In this document: positions 20,209 to 29,374 of the stretch, piece after piece | Layout: every line of letters begins with the position of its first letter | Position numbering within the stretch: position 1 is the stretch's first letter | Source: Cellulomonas shaoxiangyii | GTDB taxonomy: Bacteria > Actinomycetota > Actinomycetes > Actinomycetales > Cellulomonadaceae | Length of the DNA: 64,000 bases | Direction of reading: 5' to 3' | Assembly (NCBI RefSeq): GCF_004798685.1 | Contig: NZ_CP039291.1 | Coordinates: 3,286,001-3,350,000 of the forward strand | Position numbers and translations under genes: made by a program | Notes under the pieces: generated by a model | What the model was told of the DNA's origin: nothing | Database searches by the model: none | The model's input: only the letters and a program-made list of their open reading frames with translations

Positions 20209-21528
20209 ATGAGCAACGAGAGCTGGAGCTTCGAGACCCGCCAGATCCACGCGGGCCAGACCCCCGACGCCGCCACCGGCGCGCGCGCCCTGCCGATCTA
20301 CCAGACGACGTCGTTCGTCTTCGACTCGCCGAAGCAGGCGGCCGACCGGTTCGCGCTCGCCGAGCTCGGCCCGATCTACACGCGCATCGGCAACCCCACG
20401 CAGGAGGTCGTCGAGAACCGGATCGCGGACCTCGAGGGCGGCGTCGGCGCGCTCCTGGTCGCGTCCGGCCAGGCGGCGGAGACGCTCGCGATCCTCAACG
20501 TCGCCGAGGCCGGCGACCACGTCGTCGCGAGCCCGTCGCTCTACGGCGGCACGTACAACCTGCTGCACTACACGCTGCCCAAGCTCGGCATCGAGACGAC
20601 GTTCGTCGCCGACCCCCACGACCCGCAGGCGTGGCGCGACGCGGTCCGCCCGAACACCAAGCTGTTCTTCGCCGAGACGATCCCGAACCCCAAGGCCGAC
20701 GTGCTCGACATCGAGGCCGTCGCGGGCGTCGCGCACGAGGCCGGCGTGCCGCTCGTCGTGGACAACACCGTCGCGACGCCGTACCTCGTCAACCCGCTGC
20801 AGTGGGGCGCCGACGTCGTCGTGCACTCGGCGACGAAGTACCTGGGCGGGCACGGCACCGCGATCGGCGGCGTGATCGTCGACGGCGGCACGTTCGACTA
20901 CGCGCAGCACCCCGACCGGTTCCCGAACTTCAACCAGCCGGACCCGTCGTACCACGGGCTCGTGTTCGCCCGGGACCTCGGCGTCGGCGGCGCGTTCGGC
21001 GCGAACCTGTCCTACGTCCTCAAGGCCCGCGTGCAGCTCCTGCGCGACCTGGGCCCCGCCCTCAGCCCGTTCAACGCGTTCCTCATCGCCCAGGGCATCG
21101 AGACGCTGTCGCTGCGCATGGAGCGGCACGTCGCGAACGCCCAGAAGGTCGCGCAGTGGCTGGAGGCCCGCGAGGACGTCGTGCGCGTGCACTACGCGGG
21201 CCTCGAGTCGAGCCCGTGGCACGCGAACCAGCTCAAGTACGCCCCCCGGGGCGCCGGCGCGGTCCTCGCGTTCGAGCTCGAGGGCGGCTCCGCGGCCGGC
21301 CAGGCGTTCGTCTCGGCGCTCGAGCTGCACTCCAACGTCGCAAACATCGGTGACGTCCGCTCGCTCGTCATCCACCCGGCGTCGACGACGCACAGCCAGC
21401 TGACGCCGGCCGAGCAGGAGCTGTCCGGCGTCACGCCGGGCCTCGTCCGCCTGGCCGTCGGCATCGAGCACGTCGACGACATCCTGGCCGACCTGGACGC
21501 CGGCTTCCGCGCCGCCAAGAGCGCCTGA
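20209..21528 (+). CDS. metY: O-acetylhomoserine sulfhydrylase MetY
   Basis: MetY is a PLP enzyme that makes homocysteine from O-acetylhomoserine and sulfide. The 439-residue product has the Cys/Met-metabolism family signature with the PLP lysine in HSATKYLGGHG, the LVASGQAAETLA phosphate-binding segment, and the C-terminal SLVIHPASTTHSQL block, which is typical of sulfhydrylases. Start: ATG 20209 with CAGGAG nine bases upstream. metX follows after 29 bases, giving the complete direct-sulfhydrylation branch. The long leader with a possible attenuator suggests control by sulfur amino acids. Confidence 0.96.
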   Translation: MSNESWSFETRQIHAGQTPDAATGARALPIYQTTSFVFDSPKQAADRFALAELGPIYTRIGNPTQEVVENRIADLEGGVGALLVASGQAAETLAILNVAEAGDHVVASPSLYGGTYNLLHYTLPKLGIETTFVADPHDPQAWRDAVRPNTKLFFAETIPNPKADVLDIEAVAGVAHEAGVPLVVDNTVATPYLVNPLQWGADVVVHSATKYLGGHGTAIGGVIVDGGTFDYAQHPDRFPNFNQPDPSYHGLVFARDLGVGGAFGANLSYVLKARVQLLRDLGPALSPFNAFLIAQGIETLSLRMERHVANAQKVAQWLEAREDVVRVHYAGLESSPWHANQLKYAPRGAGAVLAFELEGGSAAGQAFVSALELHSNVANIGDVRSLVIHPASTTHSQLTPAEQELSGVTPGLVRLAVGIEHVDDILADLDAGFRAAKSA

Positions 21529-21557
21529 GCCGGTCCGCCACCGAGGAGCCGCACCGC

Positions 21558-22865
21558 ATGACGACGCCCCGCCCCCGCCCCGGCACGCCCGCCGCGCACG
21601 ACGCGTCCCCCGGACCCGTCGCGACCGGTGGCGCGATGCCGGGCGGGTCGGACGTCGCCGGCCTGCCCGGGGTCGGGCGGCGCACCCGCCGCGGCGCCAC
21701 CCTCGGCACCCGCCGGCCCGCCCCGGACGTCCCCGTGCCCGCGAGCGCGGCGTGGCGCGACGGCGACCCCGTGGGCCGCCGGCAGTTCGCCGACCTCGGG
21801 CCGTTCGCGCTCGAGTCGGGCGGCCGGCTGCCCGCCGTGCGGCTCGCGTACGAGACGTGGGGCGAGCTCGACGAGGACGGCGGCAACGCCGTGCTCGTGC
21901 TGCACGCGCTCACGGGCGACTCGCACGTCACGGGCCCCGCCGGGGAGGGGCACCCGACGCCCGGCTGGTGGCAGTCGATGGTCGGCGCGGGCGCACCGAT
22001 CGACACCGACCGCTGGTTCGTCGTCGCCCCCAACGTGCTCGGCGGCTGCCAGGGGTCCACGGGCCCGGCGTCGACCGCGCCCGACGGCCGCCCGTGGGGC
22101 AGCCGGTTCCCGCTGCTGACCGTGCGCGACCAGGTGGCCGCCGAGGTCCGCCTGGCCGACCTGCTCGGCATCGACCAGTGGGCGCTCGTCATCGGCGCGT
22201 CCATGGGTGGGCAGCGCGTGCTCGAGTGGGCCGCCTCCGCGCCCGACCGCGTCGAGGCGTTCGCCGCGATCGCCACGTGCGCGCAGACCGGCGGCGACCA
22301 GATCGCCGGCTTCCACACCCAGCTCAGCGCGATCGCCGCCGACCCGCGGTACCGCGACGGCGACTACTACGGCGCGGCCGACGGCGACGGGCCGCACGTC
22401 GGCCTCGGCATCGCCCGGCAGATCGCGCACCAGACGTACCGGTCCGCCGCCGAGCTCGACGAGCGGTTCGGGCGCATCCCGCAGGGCGCGGAGGACCCGC
22501 TCGAGGGCGGGCGGTTCGCCGTGCAGTCCTACCTCGACCACCACGGGGACAAGCTCGCCCGACGGTTCGACGCGAACACGTACGTCACGCTGACGCGGTC
22601 GATGATCACGCACGACCTCGGGCGCGACCGCGGCGGTGTCGAGGCCGCGCTCGCCCAGGTCACGGCGCGCGGGCTCGTCGTCGCCGTCGACTCCGACCGC
22701 CTCTTCCTGCCCGCGCAGTCCGAGCGCGTCGCCGCCGGGGTGCCCGGTGCGGGACCGGTCCGGTACGTGCGCTCGGCGTACGGCCACGACGGCTTCCTCA
22801 TCGAGGAGGACCAGGTGGGCGCGCTCGTCACGGACTTCCTGCGCGAGGGCGCGTCCCACCACTGA
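21558..22865 (+). CDS. metX: Homoserine O-acetyltransferase MetX
   Basis: MetX activates homoserine with acetyl-CoA, giving the substrate of MetY. The 435-residue alpha/beta-hydrolase-fold enzyme has the nucleophile serine in IGASMGGQ, the acid in VAVDSDRLFLP and the histidine in YGHDGFLIE. The family blocks LHALTGDSH and NVLGGCQGSTGPAS are present. The first 65 or so residues are a Pro/Arg/Gly-rich, probably disordered extension longer than in most homologues. GAGGAG lies nine bases before the ATG. It is co-transcribed with metY. Confidence 0.95.
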   Translation: MTTPRPRPGTPAAHDASPGPVATGGAMPGGSDVAGLPGVGRRTRRGATLGTRRPAPDVPVPASAAWRDGDPVGRRQFADLGPFALESGGRLPAVRLAYETWGELDEDGGNAVLVLHALTGDSHVTGPAGEGHPTPGWWQSMVGAGAPIDTDRWFVVAPNVLGGCQGSTGPASTAPDGRPWGSRFPLLTVRDQVAAEVRLADLLGIDQWALVIGASMGGQRVLEWAASAPDRVEAFAAIATCAQTGGDQIAGFHTQLSAIAADPRYRDGDYYGAADGDGPHVGLGIARQIAHQTYRSAAELDERFGRIPQGAEDPLEGGRFAVQSYLDHHGDKLARRFDANTYVTLTRSMITHDLGRDRGGVEAALAQVTARGLVVAVDSDRLFLPAQSERVAAGVPGAGPVRYVRSAYGHDGFLIEEDQVGALVTDFLREGASHH

Positions 22866-22904
22866 CCGCGCGCGCCGGTCGTGCGGCGCCCCCGCCGCGC
22901 GCGG

Positions 22905-22910
22905 CACGAT
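22905..22910 (+). promoter_or_regulatory. Possible -10 element CACGAT
   Basis: CACGAT, a TANNNT variant, ends six bases before the ATG at 22917; no ribosome site is present. Confidence 0.3.
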
Positions 22911-22916
22911 GGGCCG

Positions 22917-23648
22917 ATGGACACGGACGCCGACCTCACGACCGCGAGCACCGCCCTGCGCACCCAGTGGGACGCACTGCGCACGTGGGCGCACGACGTC
23001 GGCGACCCGGCGCTCGCCGCCGCGCCGTCGGTGCTGGACGGCTGGACCGTCGCCGCGCTGTGGGCGCACGTCGGCCGCGCGATGGAGGCGCTCACCGCGT
23101 GCACGCCGGCACCGGCGGGCGTCGTCCCCCTCACGCTCGGCGAGTACCTCGCGACGTACGCGGCGGGCGCAGCGGACACCGCGGAGGCGGCGCGGCGGCT
23201 CGCCGCGGAGCACGTGTCCGACCCCGTCGGCGCGGTCGAGCGCAGCGCCACGGCGGCGCTCGCGCACCTGGGGACCCTCGGCCCCGGCGACCCCGTGGTG
23301 CAGGCACGGCGCGGCCCGGTGCGCCTGTCCACGATGACCCTCACGCGGGTCGTGGAGCTGGTGGTGCACGCCGACGACCTGCTGCGGTCCGGGCGCCGGG
23401 CGCGGGGCACGTCCGCCGGCGTCCCGGACCCCGTCGACCCCCGCGCGCTCGCCGTCGTCGCGGACGCCCTGCTCACGGTGGTCCAGGCCCGCGGCGGCTG
23501 GGACCTCGAGGTGGCCGACGCCCGCACGTGGGTGCGGATCGCGGCGGGCCGCATCCCCTACGACGTCGACGTCCTCGCCGACGCGCTGCACGCGCGGTAC
23601 ACGTCCGACGCCGTGCCGGACCTGGGGCGGCTGCTCCCGCTGCTGTGA
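22917..23648 (+). CDS. Maleylpyruvate isomerase-like (DinB-fold) protein
   Basis: This 243-residue protein resembles the mycothiol-dependent maleylpyruvate isomerase N-terminal family (DinB-like four-helix bundle), with LDGWTVAALWAHVGRAMEAL near residue 40 and the metal-ligand helix LTRVVELVVHADDLL near 140-155. Family members bind a metal through three histidines and often use mycothiol, the actinobacterial thiol. The substrate cannot be deduced. It is probably leaderless and followed by a hairpin terminator, so it appears to be a single-gene unit. Confidence 0.75.
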   Translation: MDTDADLTTASTALRTQWDALRTWAHDVGDPALAAAPSVLDGWTVAALWAHVGRAMEALTACTPAPAGVVPLTLGEYLATYAAGAADTAEAARRLAAEHVSDPVGAVERSATAALAHLGTLGPGDPVVQARRGPVRLSTMTLTRVVELVVHADDLLRSGRRARGTSAGVPDPVDPRALAVVADALLTVVQARGGWDLEVADARTWVRIAAGRIPYDVDVLADALHARYTSDAVPDLGRLLPLL

Positions 23649-23657
23649 GCCCGGCGC

Positions 23658-23682
23658 GGGTGCGCCGCCGCGACGCGCACCC
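23658..23682 (+). terminator. Hairpin after maleylpyruvate isomerase-like gene
   Basis: GGGTGCGC (23658-23665) pairs perfectly with GCGCACCC (23675-23682) around a nine-base loop, just before the next promoter. Confidence 0.6.
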
Positions 23683-23685
23683 GGC

Positions 23686-23691
23686 TAGCGT
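23686..23691 (+). promoter_or_regulatory. -10 element TAGCGT, leaderless promoter
   Basis: TAGCGT ends six bases before the ATG of the quinone oxidoreductase-like gene at 23698. Confidence 0.5.
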
Positions 23692-23697
23692 GACCGC

Positions 23698-24669
23698 ATG
23701 CTGAGCGCCCGCGTCACCGCGTTCTCCCCCGACGACCCGCTGTCCGGCCTCACGGTGGGCGACGCGCCGGCACCCGGCGTCCTGGTCGACCCGCCGGCGG
23801 GCTGGACGACCGTCGACGTGCGCGCGGCCTCCCTCAACCACCACGACCTGTGGTCGCTGCGGGGCGTCGGCCTGCGGGCGGAGCAGCTGCCCATGGTGCT
23901 CGGCACCGACGCGGCCGGCGTCACCGCGGACGGGCGCGAGGTCGTCGTGCACGCGGTGGTGGGCGGCCCCGACGGGCGCGGCGTCGACCCCGACGAGCCG
24001 CGCACGCTGCTGTCCGAGCGGTACCCCGGCACGCTCGCCGAGCGCGTGGCGGTGCCGGCGTGGAACGTGCTGCCCAAGCCGCCCGAGCTCTCGTGGGTCG
24101 AGGCGGCGTGCGTGCCGACGGCCTACCTGACGGCCTACCGGATGCTGTTCCGCTCGGGCGGTGCGCAGCCCGGGCAGCGGGTGCTCGTGCAGGGCGCGGG
24201 CGGCGGGCTCGCGGTCGCGGCCGTGCAGCTCGGTGCCGCGGCGGGCCTCGAGATGGTCGTGACCGGGCGCGACGCCGGCAGGCGCGAGCGCGCGCTGTCG
24301 CTCGGGGCGGCCGCCGCCGTCGAGCCCGGCGCCCGGGTCGGACGCGTCGACGTCGTCCTCGACAGCGTCGGGCGCGCGACGTGGGAGCACTCGGTGCGCT
24401 CGGTGCGCCCCGGCGGGCGGATCGTCGTCGCCGGCCTGACCTCCGGCGACCCCGCCACCGCCTCGCTGACGCGCGTGTTCTTCCAGGAGATCAGCGTCGT
24501 CGGCGCGACGATGGGCACGCGCGACGAGCTCGGGCAGGTGCTGGCCTTCCTGGCGCGCACGGGTGTGCGGCCGCTCGTGGACTCCACGTACCCGCTGGCA
24601 CGCGCCGCGGACGCGCTCGGCCGGATGTGGAGCGGGCGGCAGTTCGGCAAGATCGTCCTGGAGGTCTGA
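23698..24669 (+). CDS. Quinone oxidoreductase-like MDR dehydrogenase
   Basis: The 323-residue product belongs to the medium-chain dehydrogenase/reductase superfamily. It has the N-terminal GroES-like domain (VDVRAASLNHHDLWSLRG, LGTDAAGVT) and a Rossmann domain with VLVQGAGGGLAVAAVQLG (about 161-178). The catalytic and structural zinc ligands of alcohol dehydrogenases are not apparent, which favours a zinc-free NAD(P)H-dependent reductase of the QOR type. The substrate is unknown. It appears to have its own leaderless promoter. Confidence 0.82.
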   Translation: MLSARVTAFSPDDPLSGLTVGDAPAPGVLVDPPAGWTTVDVRAASLNHHDLWSLRGVGLRAEQLPMVLGTDAAGVTADGREVVVHAVVGGPDGRGVDPDEPRTLLSERYPGTLAERVAVPAWNVLPKPPELSWVEAACVPTAYLTAYRMLFRSGGAQPGQRVLVQGAGGGLAVAAVQLGAAAGLEMVVTGRDAGRRERALSLGAAAAVEPGARVGRVDVVLDSVGRATWEHSVRSVRPGGRIVVAGLTSGDPATASLTRVFFQEISVVGATMGTRDELGQVLAFLARTGVRPLVDSTYPLARAADALGRMWSGRQFGKIVLEV

Positions 24670-24729
24670 CCGGCAGCACGTCCCGGGTCCCGGCGACGCA
24701 CGCGCCTGCGGCCGCGGACGGGGGTCCAC

Positions 24730-25779
24730 GTGGAGCTGACGACGACGGCGGGCACGCCGCACGCACCGGCGGTGCCCGACGCCCCGGCGCCGCCGGCATC
24801 GACGTCCGACGGCCTGCGCGCCGACCGGTGGGCCCCGGACGTGCTCGGCGACGGCTTCGAGGCGCGCCTGCTGCCGCTCGCCGACGACGACGAGGGGCCC
24901 GTCGTCGCCACGCTCGTGCGGTACGTGCCCGACGCGACGCTGCGGCCCGCCCGCGCGGTCCTCTACGTGCACGGGTGGTCGGACTACTTCTTCCAGGCGC
25001 CGCTCGCGCAGTACTGGCACGGGCTCGGCGCGGCGTTCTACGCGCTGGACCTGCGCAAGTACGGCCGCTCGCTGCGCCCGTACCAGACCCCCGGCTACGT
25101 CGAGGACCTGCGCACGTACGACGAGGAGATCGCGGCCGCCCTGCGCCGGGTCCGCGCCGAGCTCGGCCCCGTCGCCCGCGTGGTGCTCATGGGGCACTCG
25201 ACCGGAGGGCTGGTCCTGTCGCTGTGGGCGGCGCGGCACCCCGGCACGGTCAGCGGCCTCGTGCTGAACAGCCCGTGGCTCGAGCTGCAGGGCTCGGCGA
25301 TCGTCCGGCACGTGAGCGCCCCGGCGATCCACCAGCTCGCACGCTTCCAGCCGCGTGCGCCGCTGCCCAACATCGACCCGGGCTACTACGCGCGCACGAT
25401 CGCGGAGACCACCGGCGGCGAGTGGCCGATCGACGACCGGTGGCGTCCCACCCCGTCGTTCCCCGTGCGGGCCGGGTGGCTGCGCGCGGTGCTCGACGGG
25501 CACGCGACCGTCGCACGGGGGCTCGCTCTCACGGTGCCGGTGCTGACCGCGCTGTCGGCGCGCACGCTCATCAGCCCGCGCTGGAGCGAGGAGATGCGCT
25601 CCGCCGACATCGTCCTCGACACCGAGGCGATCGCGCGGCGGACGATCCACCTGGGGCCGGTGAGCACGCTCGTGCGCATCCCCGGCGGCATGCACGACCT
25701 CACGCTGTCCGCCCGGCCCGCGCGTGAGCGCTTCTACGCCGAGACGACGCGGTGGCTCGCCGCGTACGGGTGGGGCTGA
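24730..25779 (+). CDS. Alpha/beta hydrolase, lysophospholipase-like
   Basis: This 349-residue protein has the alpha/beta-hydrolase fold of the serine hydrolase (Hydrolase_4) type: VLYVHGWSDYFFQ near residue 78 for the oxyanion hole, nucleophile serine in LMGHSTGGLVLSLW (about 155) and a likely catalytic His in GGMHDLTLS near the C-terminus. Monoglyceride lipases and lysophospholipases share this pattern, but the substrate is unproven. The GTG start follows a 60-base gap after the oxidoreductase gene; no clear promoter or ribosome site is visible. It converges on the RAMA-type gene with a gap of only ten bases. Confidence 0.8.
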   Translation: MELTTTAGTPHAPAVPDAPAPPASTSDGLRADRWAPDVLGDGFEARLLPLADDDEGPVVATLVRYVPDATLRPARAVLYVHGWSDYFFQAPLAQYWHGLGAAFYALDLRKYGRSLRPYQTPGYVEDLRTYDEEIAAALRRVRAELGPVARVVLMGHSTGGLVLSLWAARHPGTVSGLVLNSPWLELQGSAIVRHVSAPAIHQLARFQPRAPLPNIDPGYYARTIAETTGGEWPIDDRWRPTPSFPVRAGWLRAVLDGHATVARGLALTVPVLTALSARTLISPRWSEEMRSADIVLDTEAIARRTIHLGPVSTLVRIPGGMHDLTLSARPARERFYAETTRWLAAYGWG

Positions 25780-25789
25780 CCCGCCAGCC

Positions 25790-27202
25790 TCAGAGCGCCC
25801 CCGTGGCCTCCGCCAGCGTCGGGCCGCCGTCCCCGAGCCGCCACGCGCGCCAGCCGTCCGCCACCTCGACGCCGGCCACGCGGGTCGCCGCGTCGTCGGG
25901 GTCCGTGACGACGTCGCCGTCGGGGAGCTCGATGCGCCCGTCCGGCAGCAGCATCGCGGTGAACCGCTGACCGCGGCGCTCGCGCGTCCACACCAGGGTG
26001 GTGACCGCGCGCCGGCGCCTGGCCAGCATCGCGAGCCCGGGGTGGGGCCAGCCCTCGTCCGCGCGCGCGGGGCGCGACGGTGCCGGAGCCGCCGGCGGTG
26101 AGCCGGGAGGGGCGGCGGCGGTGGGGGTGGCGCCCGTGGGAGCGGCGCCCGTGGGGGTGCCGGTGGGCGTGGCGCCGGTGTGCGTGGCGCCGGTGGGGTC
26201 GTCGTCCTCCGTATCGGCGGCGGCGGCGTCCGTGCCCGCCGGCGCGGCGGCGCGCAGACCGGCGACGGGGGTGAGCGTCGGCGGGCCGGCGCGCCGCGCG
26301 GACGGGGGCGCGTCCGCGGGGTCGCGCGGCCAGTCCGGCGTGTCGCGGCGGCCGTGGCGCGGCCCGTCGCCCCCGCGGGGCTCGGCCGTGGGCCCGGCGG
26401 TGCGGAAGGGCAACGGCGTCGGCTCGGTGACCGTGCCGCGCCGGCCGATCGGGGTGGGCGCGGGCGGCTCCGGCTGCTGCGGCGGCGGCGTCACGGCGCG
26501 CAGCTCGCCCGTGGGCGGGGCCTTGCGCGCGGGGGCGCCGGTGCCGCGCTGCTCGTCGTACGCCATGGCCGTCGCGAACGCCTCGCTCGACCGCACGAGC
26601 CGCAGCGCCGTGGGCTCGACCGACCGGCGTGCGCCCTCGTGCAGCGCGAGCGGTGACACGTCGAGCAGGCGCCGCTCGTCACCGCGCACGACCCCCACCT
26701 GGAGGACCTCGACCTGGCGTGCGGGCCCGCGCAGGAACGCGAGCGTGTCGGCGGCCTCGGCGGCGACCTCGGAGCACAGCAGCAGGAGGCGGACGCCGTC
26801 GCGCCGGCTCGTCTGCGCGCCGACGGGCACGTGCTCCCGGAACGCGGCGAAGTCGGCCCCGAAGCGGCCCGGGTCGACGTGGTAGGCGCGGGCGAGGTCG
26901 GACGTCGTCAGGCGTGCGGCCGCACCGCCGCGGCGCAGCGCGGCCACGATCGCGTCGTCGTCCAGCACCTGCGCGACCTCGACGACCACCGGCCGACCGG
27001 CCGCGTCGAGCGCGAGCAGCTCCGGCAGGTCGCCGCGCTCGGCGGCCGCGGCGCGCGTGCGGACCACGAACAGGGGCTCCCCGGCGATGGCCGCGAGGTG
27101 GTGGGTGACGAGCGCGCCGACCTCCTGGGCGAACGACCCGGCGAGCGGCTGCATCGGCTGGACGAGGCGGGGGCGTCCGTCGTCGAGCTCGAAGATCGGC
27201 AT
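25790..27202 (-). CDS. Protein with nuclease-like N-terminus and RAMA-like C-terminus
   Basis: The 470-residue protein has no function I can name. Residues about 20-130 look like a restriction-endonuclease-like fold: ELLALDAAGRPVVVEVA (61-77) matches the D...ExK core strand seen in NucS/DUF91-type domains, but the lysine is replaced by alanine, so catalysis is doubtful. A long Pro/Thr/Gly-rich linker with repeated TGATP units follows (about 220-385). The C-terminal 75 residues, containing LLPDGRIELPDGDVVTDP and GWRAWRLG, resemble the RAMA domain found with restriction and modification enzymes. A DNA- or modified-DNA-binding role is inference. Confidence 0.7.
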   Translation of the reverse strand: MPIFELDDGRPRLVQPMQPLAGSFAQEVGALVTHHLAAIAGEPLFVVRTRAAAAERGDLPELLALDAAGRPVVVEVAQVLDDDAIVAALRRGGAAARLTTSDLARAYHVDPGRFGADFAAFREHVPVGAQTSRRDGVRLLLLCSEVAAEAADTLAFLRGPARQVEVLQVGVVRGDERRLLDVSPLALHEGARRSVEPTALRLVRSSEAFATAMAYDEQRGTGAPARKAPPTGELRAVTPPPQQPEPPAPTPIGRRGTVTEPTPLPFRTAGPTAEPRGGDGPRHGRRDTPDWPRDPADAPPSARRAGPPTLTPVAGLRAAAPAGTDAAAADTEDDDPTGATHTGATPTGTPTGAAPTGATPTAAAPPGSPPAAPAPSRPARADEGWPHPGLAMLARRRRAVTTLVWTRERRGQRFTAMLLPDGRIELPDGDVVTDPDDAATRVAGVEVADGWRAWRLGDGGPTLAEATGAL

Positions 27203-27366
27203 GTCGCGTCCGGGCCCTTCCTGGGCACGCGCCCGCCGAGGAGCCGTGCACCGTCACCGCCGGCGACGCGTCCGCCTCGCGCGCCTCGCGGGCCTCCACT
27301 GTCCCACGACCCGGCGGGCTTCGTCAGCCCGTCGAAGGGGTGGTCATGGTCGTGCGCGCCGCGTCC

Positions 27367-27663
27367 TCAGTCGTCGGCGAGCAGCGCCTCGACCCGGTCG
27401 ACCTTGCCCTGCAGCTCGCCCGTGCGCCCCGGCCGGATGTCGGCCTTGAGCACCAGGCTCACGCGGTCGCCGTGCCGCCCGACGGCCTCGGTGGCGCGCC
27501 GCACGACGTCCATCACCTCGTCCCACTCCCCCTCGAGGGTGGTGAACATCGCGTCGGTGCGGTGCGGCAGCCCCGAGGCCCGGACGACGCGCAGCGCGTC
27601 GGCGACGGCCTCGGACACGGACTCGCCCGCACCGAGCGGGGCGACGGAGAAGGCGACGAGCAT
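27367..27663 (-). CDS. MTH1187/YkoF-type thiamine-binding protein
   Basis: The 98-residue protein matches the MTH1187 family: [25 protein letters not shown] at the start and the central [18 protein letters not shown] block. Family members form ferredoxin-like tetramers, and some bind thiamine, but the cellular role is unclear. Start: ATG 27663, with GGTGGGGG just upstream and a CAGGGT hexamer six bases away, so either mode of initiation is possible. About 160 bases without a gene separate it from the RAMA-type gene. Confidence 0.85.
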   Translation of the reverse strand: MLVAFSVAPLGAGESVSEAVADALRVVRASGLPHRTDAMFTTLEGEWDEVMDVVRRATEAVGRHGDRVSLVLKADIRPGRTGELQGKVDRVEALLADD

Positions 27664-27717
27664 GCCCCCACCCTGACGCGCGTGCCGCGTCCCGTCCACC
27701 GCCGGTGGGTGGGTGCG

Positions 27718-29298
27718 TCAGGCGTCGTGCGTGCGGCCCAGGCCGGCGCGGCGCAGCACGACGCCGACCGCGACGCCGACGACCGCGAGCGCGACCGCCG
27801 TGGCGGCGGACGTCACCGCGACGCCGTGCGTGAACGCGGCCTCCGCCGCGGCGCGGACCTGGGTGCCGAGCGCACCCGGCAGGCCGTCCGCGACCACCAT
27901 GGCGCCGCCGAGCGTCTGGCGGGCGGCGTGGGCCGCACCCGGCTCGACGGCGGCGGGCAGCACGAGGTCCGCGCGGTAGACGGCCGACAGCACCGACCCC
28001 AGCACGGCCACGCCGAGCGACGCGCCGAGCTCGTACGACGTCTCCGAGATCCCGGACGCCGCGCCGGCGCGCTCGGGCGGGACGGAGGCCAGGATGGCGT
28101 CGTTCGTCAGGGTCTCGGCCAGGCCGACCCCGGCGCCGACCAGGCAGAACACGGCGACGATGCCGGCCGTGCCCACGTCCCGCGCGACGACGACCGCGAC
28201 CGCGTAGCCCGCCACCGCGAGCAGCATGCCCGCCGGCACGAGCGCCCAGCGCGGCACGGCGCGCGCGAGGCGGACCGCGAGGATCCCCGACACGATGGAG
28301 GCGACGGCGCCCGGCAGGAGCGCCGTGCCGGCCTCGCGCGGCGAGAGCCCGACGACGAGCTGCAGCACCTGCGAGACCACGAGCACCAGGCCGGCGAGCG
28401 CGAACGACGCCATGAAGTTCGCCGCCACGGAGGCCGAGAACACCGGCCGCCGGAACAGCCCCACGTCGAGCAGCGGCTCGGCCAGGCGGGTCTGCCGGCG
28501 GACGAACACCGTGACGAGGGCGGCGCCGAGCGCGAGCGCACCCAGGCCGAGCGCGCCGACGCCGTGCCCGGCGGTGGTCTTGATGCCGTAGACGAGCGGC
28601 AGCATGCCGACGGTGGCGAGGACGACGCTGGGCACGTCGAGCCGGGCCGCGGACGGGTTGCGCGACTCGGGCAGCAGCAGGCGCCCGGCGACGAGGAGGA
28701 CGAGCAGCACGGGGACGTTGAGCAGGAAGATCGAGCCCCACCAGTAGTGCTCGAGCAGCCAGCCGCCGACGACGGGCCCGAGCACCGACCCGCCGGCGAA
28801 CCCGGACGCCCAGACGGCGATCGCGAGGCGCCGCTGGGCGTCGTCGAGGAAGACGTTGCGCAGCAGCGACAGCGTCGAGGGCATCAACGTCGCGCCGAAC
28901 ACACCGAGCAGCGCGCGGGCCGCGACGAGCTGCCCGGCGTCCGTCGCGAAGGCGGCGAGCAGGCTGACGAGGCCGAACCCGGCCGCGCCGATCAGCAGCA
29001 GGCGCCGGCGGCCCACGCGGTCGCCCAGCGTGCCCATCGTGACCAGGAGGCCCGCGAGCATGAGCGGGTAGACGTCCACGATCCAGAGCAGCTGGTCGGC
29101 GGACGGCGCGAGCGCGACGGAGATCTGCGGCAGCGCGAACGAGAGCACCGTGGTGTCGACCGACACCAGGAGGACGGGGAGCATCAGGACGGCCAGCGAG
29201 AGCCACTCGCGGGCGCCGGCGCGGGCCGGGGCCGCCACGGGGGCGGCGGACGTGGGGGTGTGCGTGGGCACGGTGGTTCCTGTCGTGGTCTCCCGCAT
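27718..29298 (-). CDS. MFS drug transporter, DHA2 family
   Basis: The 526-residue protein is a predicted 14-helix proton-driven exporter of the DHA2 family (EmrB/QacA-like). The motif-A loop is GTLGDRVGRRRLLLIG (about 95-110), the helix-1 motif D is VDTTVLSFALPQIS, and motif C is GFAGGSVLGPVVGGWLL. It is divergently transcribed from a TetR regulator with an inverted repeat between them, the classic layout for a ligand-induced efflux pump. The ATG at 29298 is chosen; no ribosome site is seen. The exported compound is unknown. Confidence 0.9.
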   Translation of the reverse strand: MRETTTGTTVPTHTPTSAAPVAAPARAGAREWLSLAVLMLPVLLVSVDTTVLSFALPQISVALAPSADQLLWIVDVYPLMLAGLLVTMGTLGDRVGRRRLLLIGAAGFGLVSLLAAFATDAGQLVAARALLGVFGATLMPSTLSLLRNVFLDDAQRRLAIAVWASGFAGGSVLGPVVGGWLLEHYWWGSIFLLNVPVLLVLLVAGRLLLPESRNPSAARLDVPSVVLATVGMLPLVYGIKTTAGHGVGALGLGALALGAALVTVFVRRQTRLAEPLLDVGLFRRPVFSASVAANFMASFALAGLVLVVSQVLQLVVGLSPREAGTALLPGAVASIVSGILAVRLARAVPRWALVPAGMLLAVAGYAVAVVVARDVGTAGIVAVFCLVGAGVGLAETLTNDAILASVPPERAGAASGISETSYELGASLGVAVLGSVLSAVYRADLVLPAAVEPGAAHAARQTLGGAMVVADGLPGALGTQVRAAAEAAFTHGVAVTSAATAVALAVVGVAVGVVLRRAGLGRTHDA

Positions 29299-29374
29299 GA
29301 CCGGGCGGGGCCCGGGGGACGGGCACGCGGCGCGGGTCCCTGCCCCGCGACGGGCGTGGCGCTCGGCCACGCGG

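Noticed and set aside
20209..21528. Extended metY start far upstream (frame open from 19879)
   Set aside because: The added residues are Arg/Pro-rich and unlike MetY; ATG 20209 has a good ribosome site and the family N-terminus.
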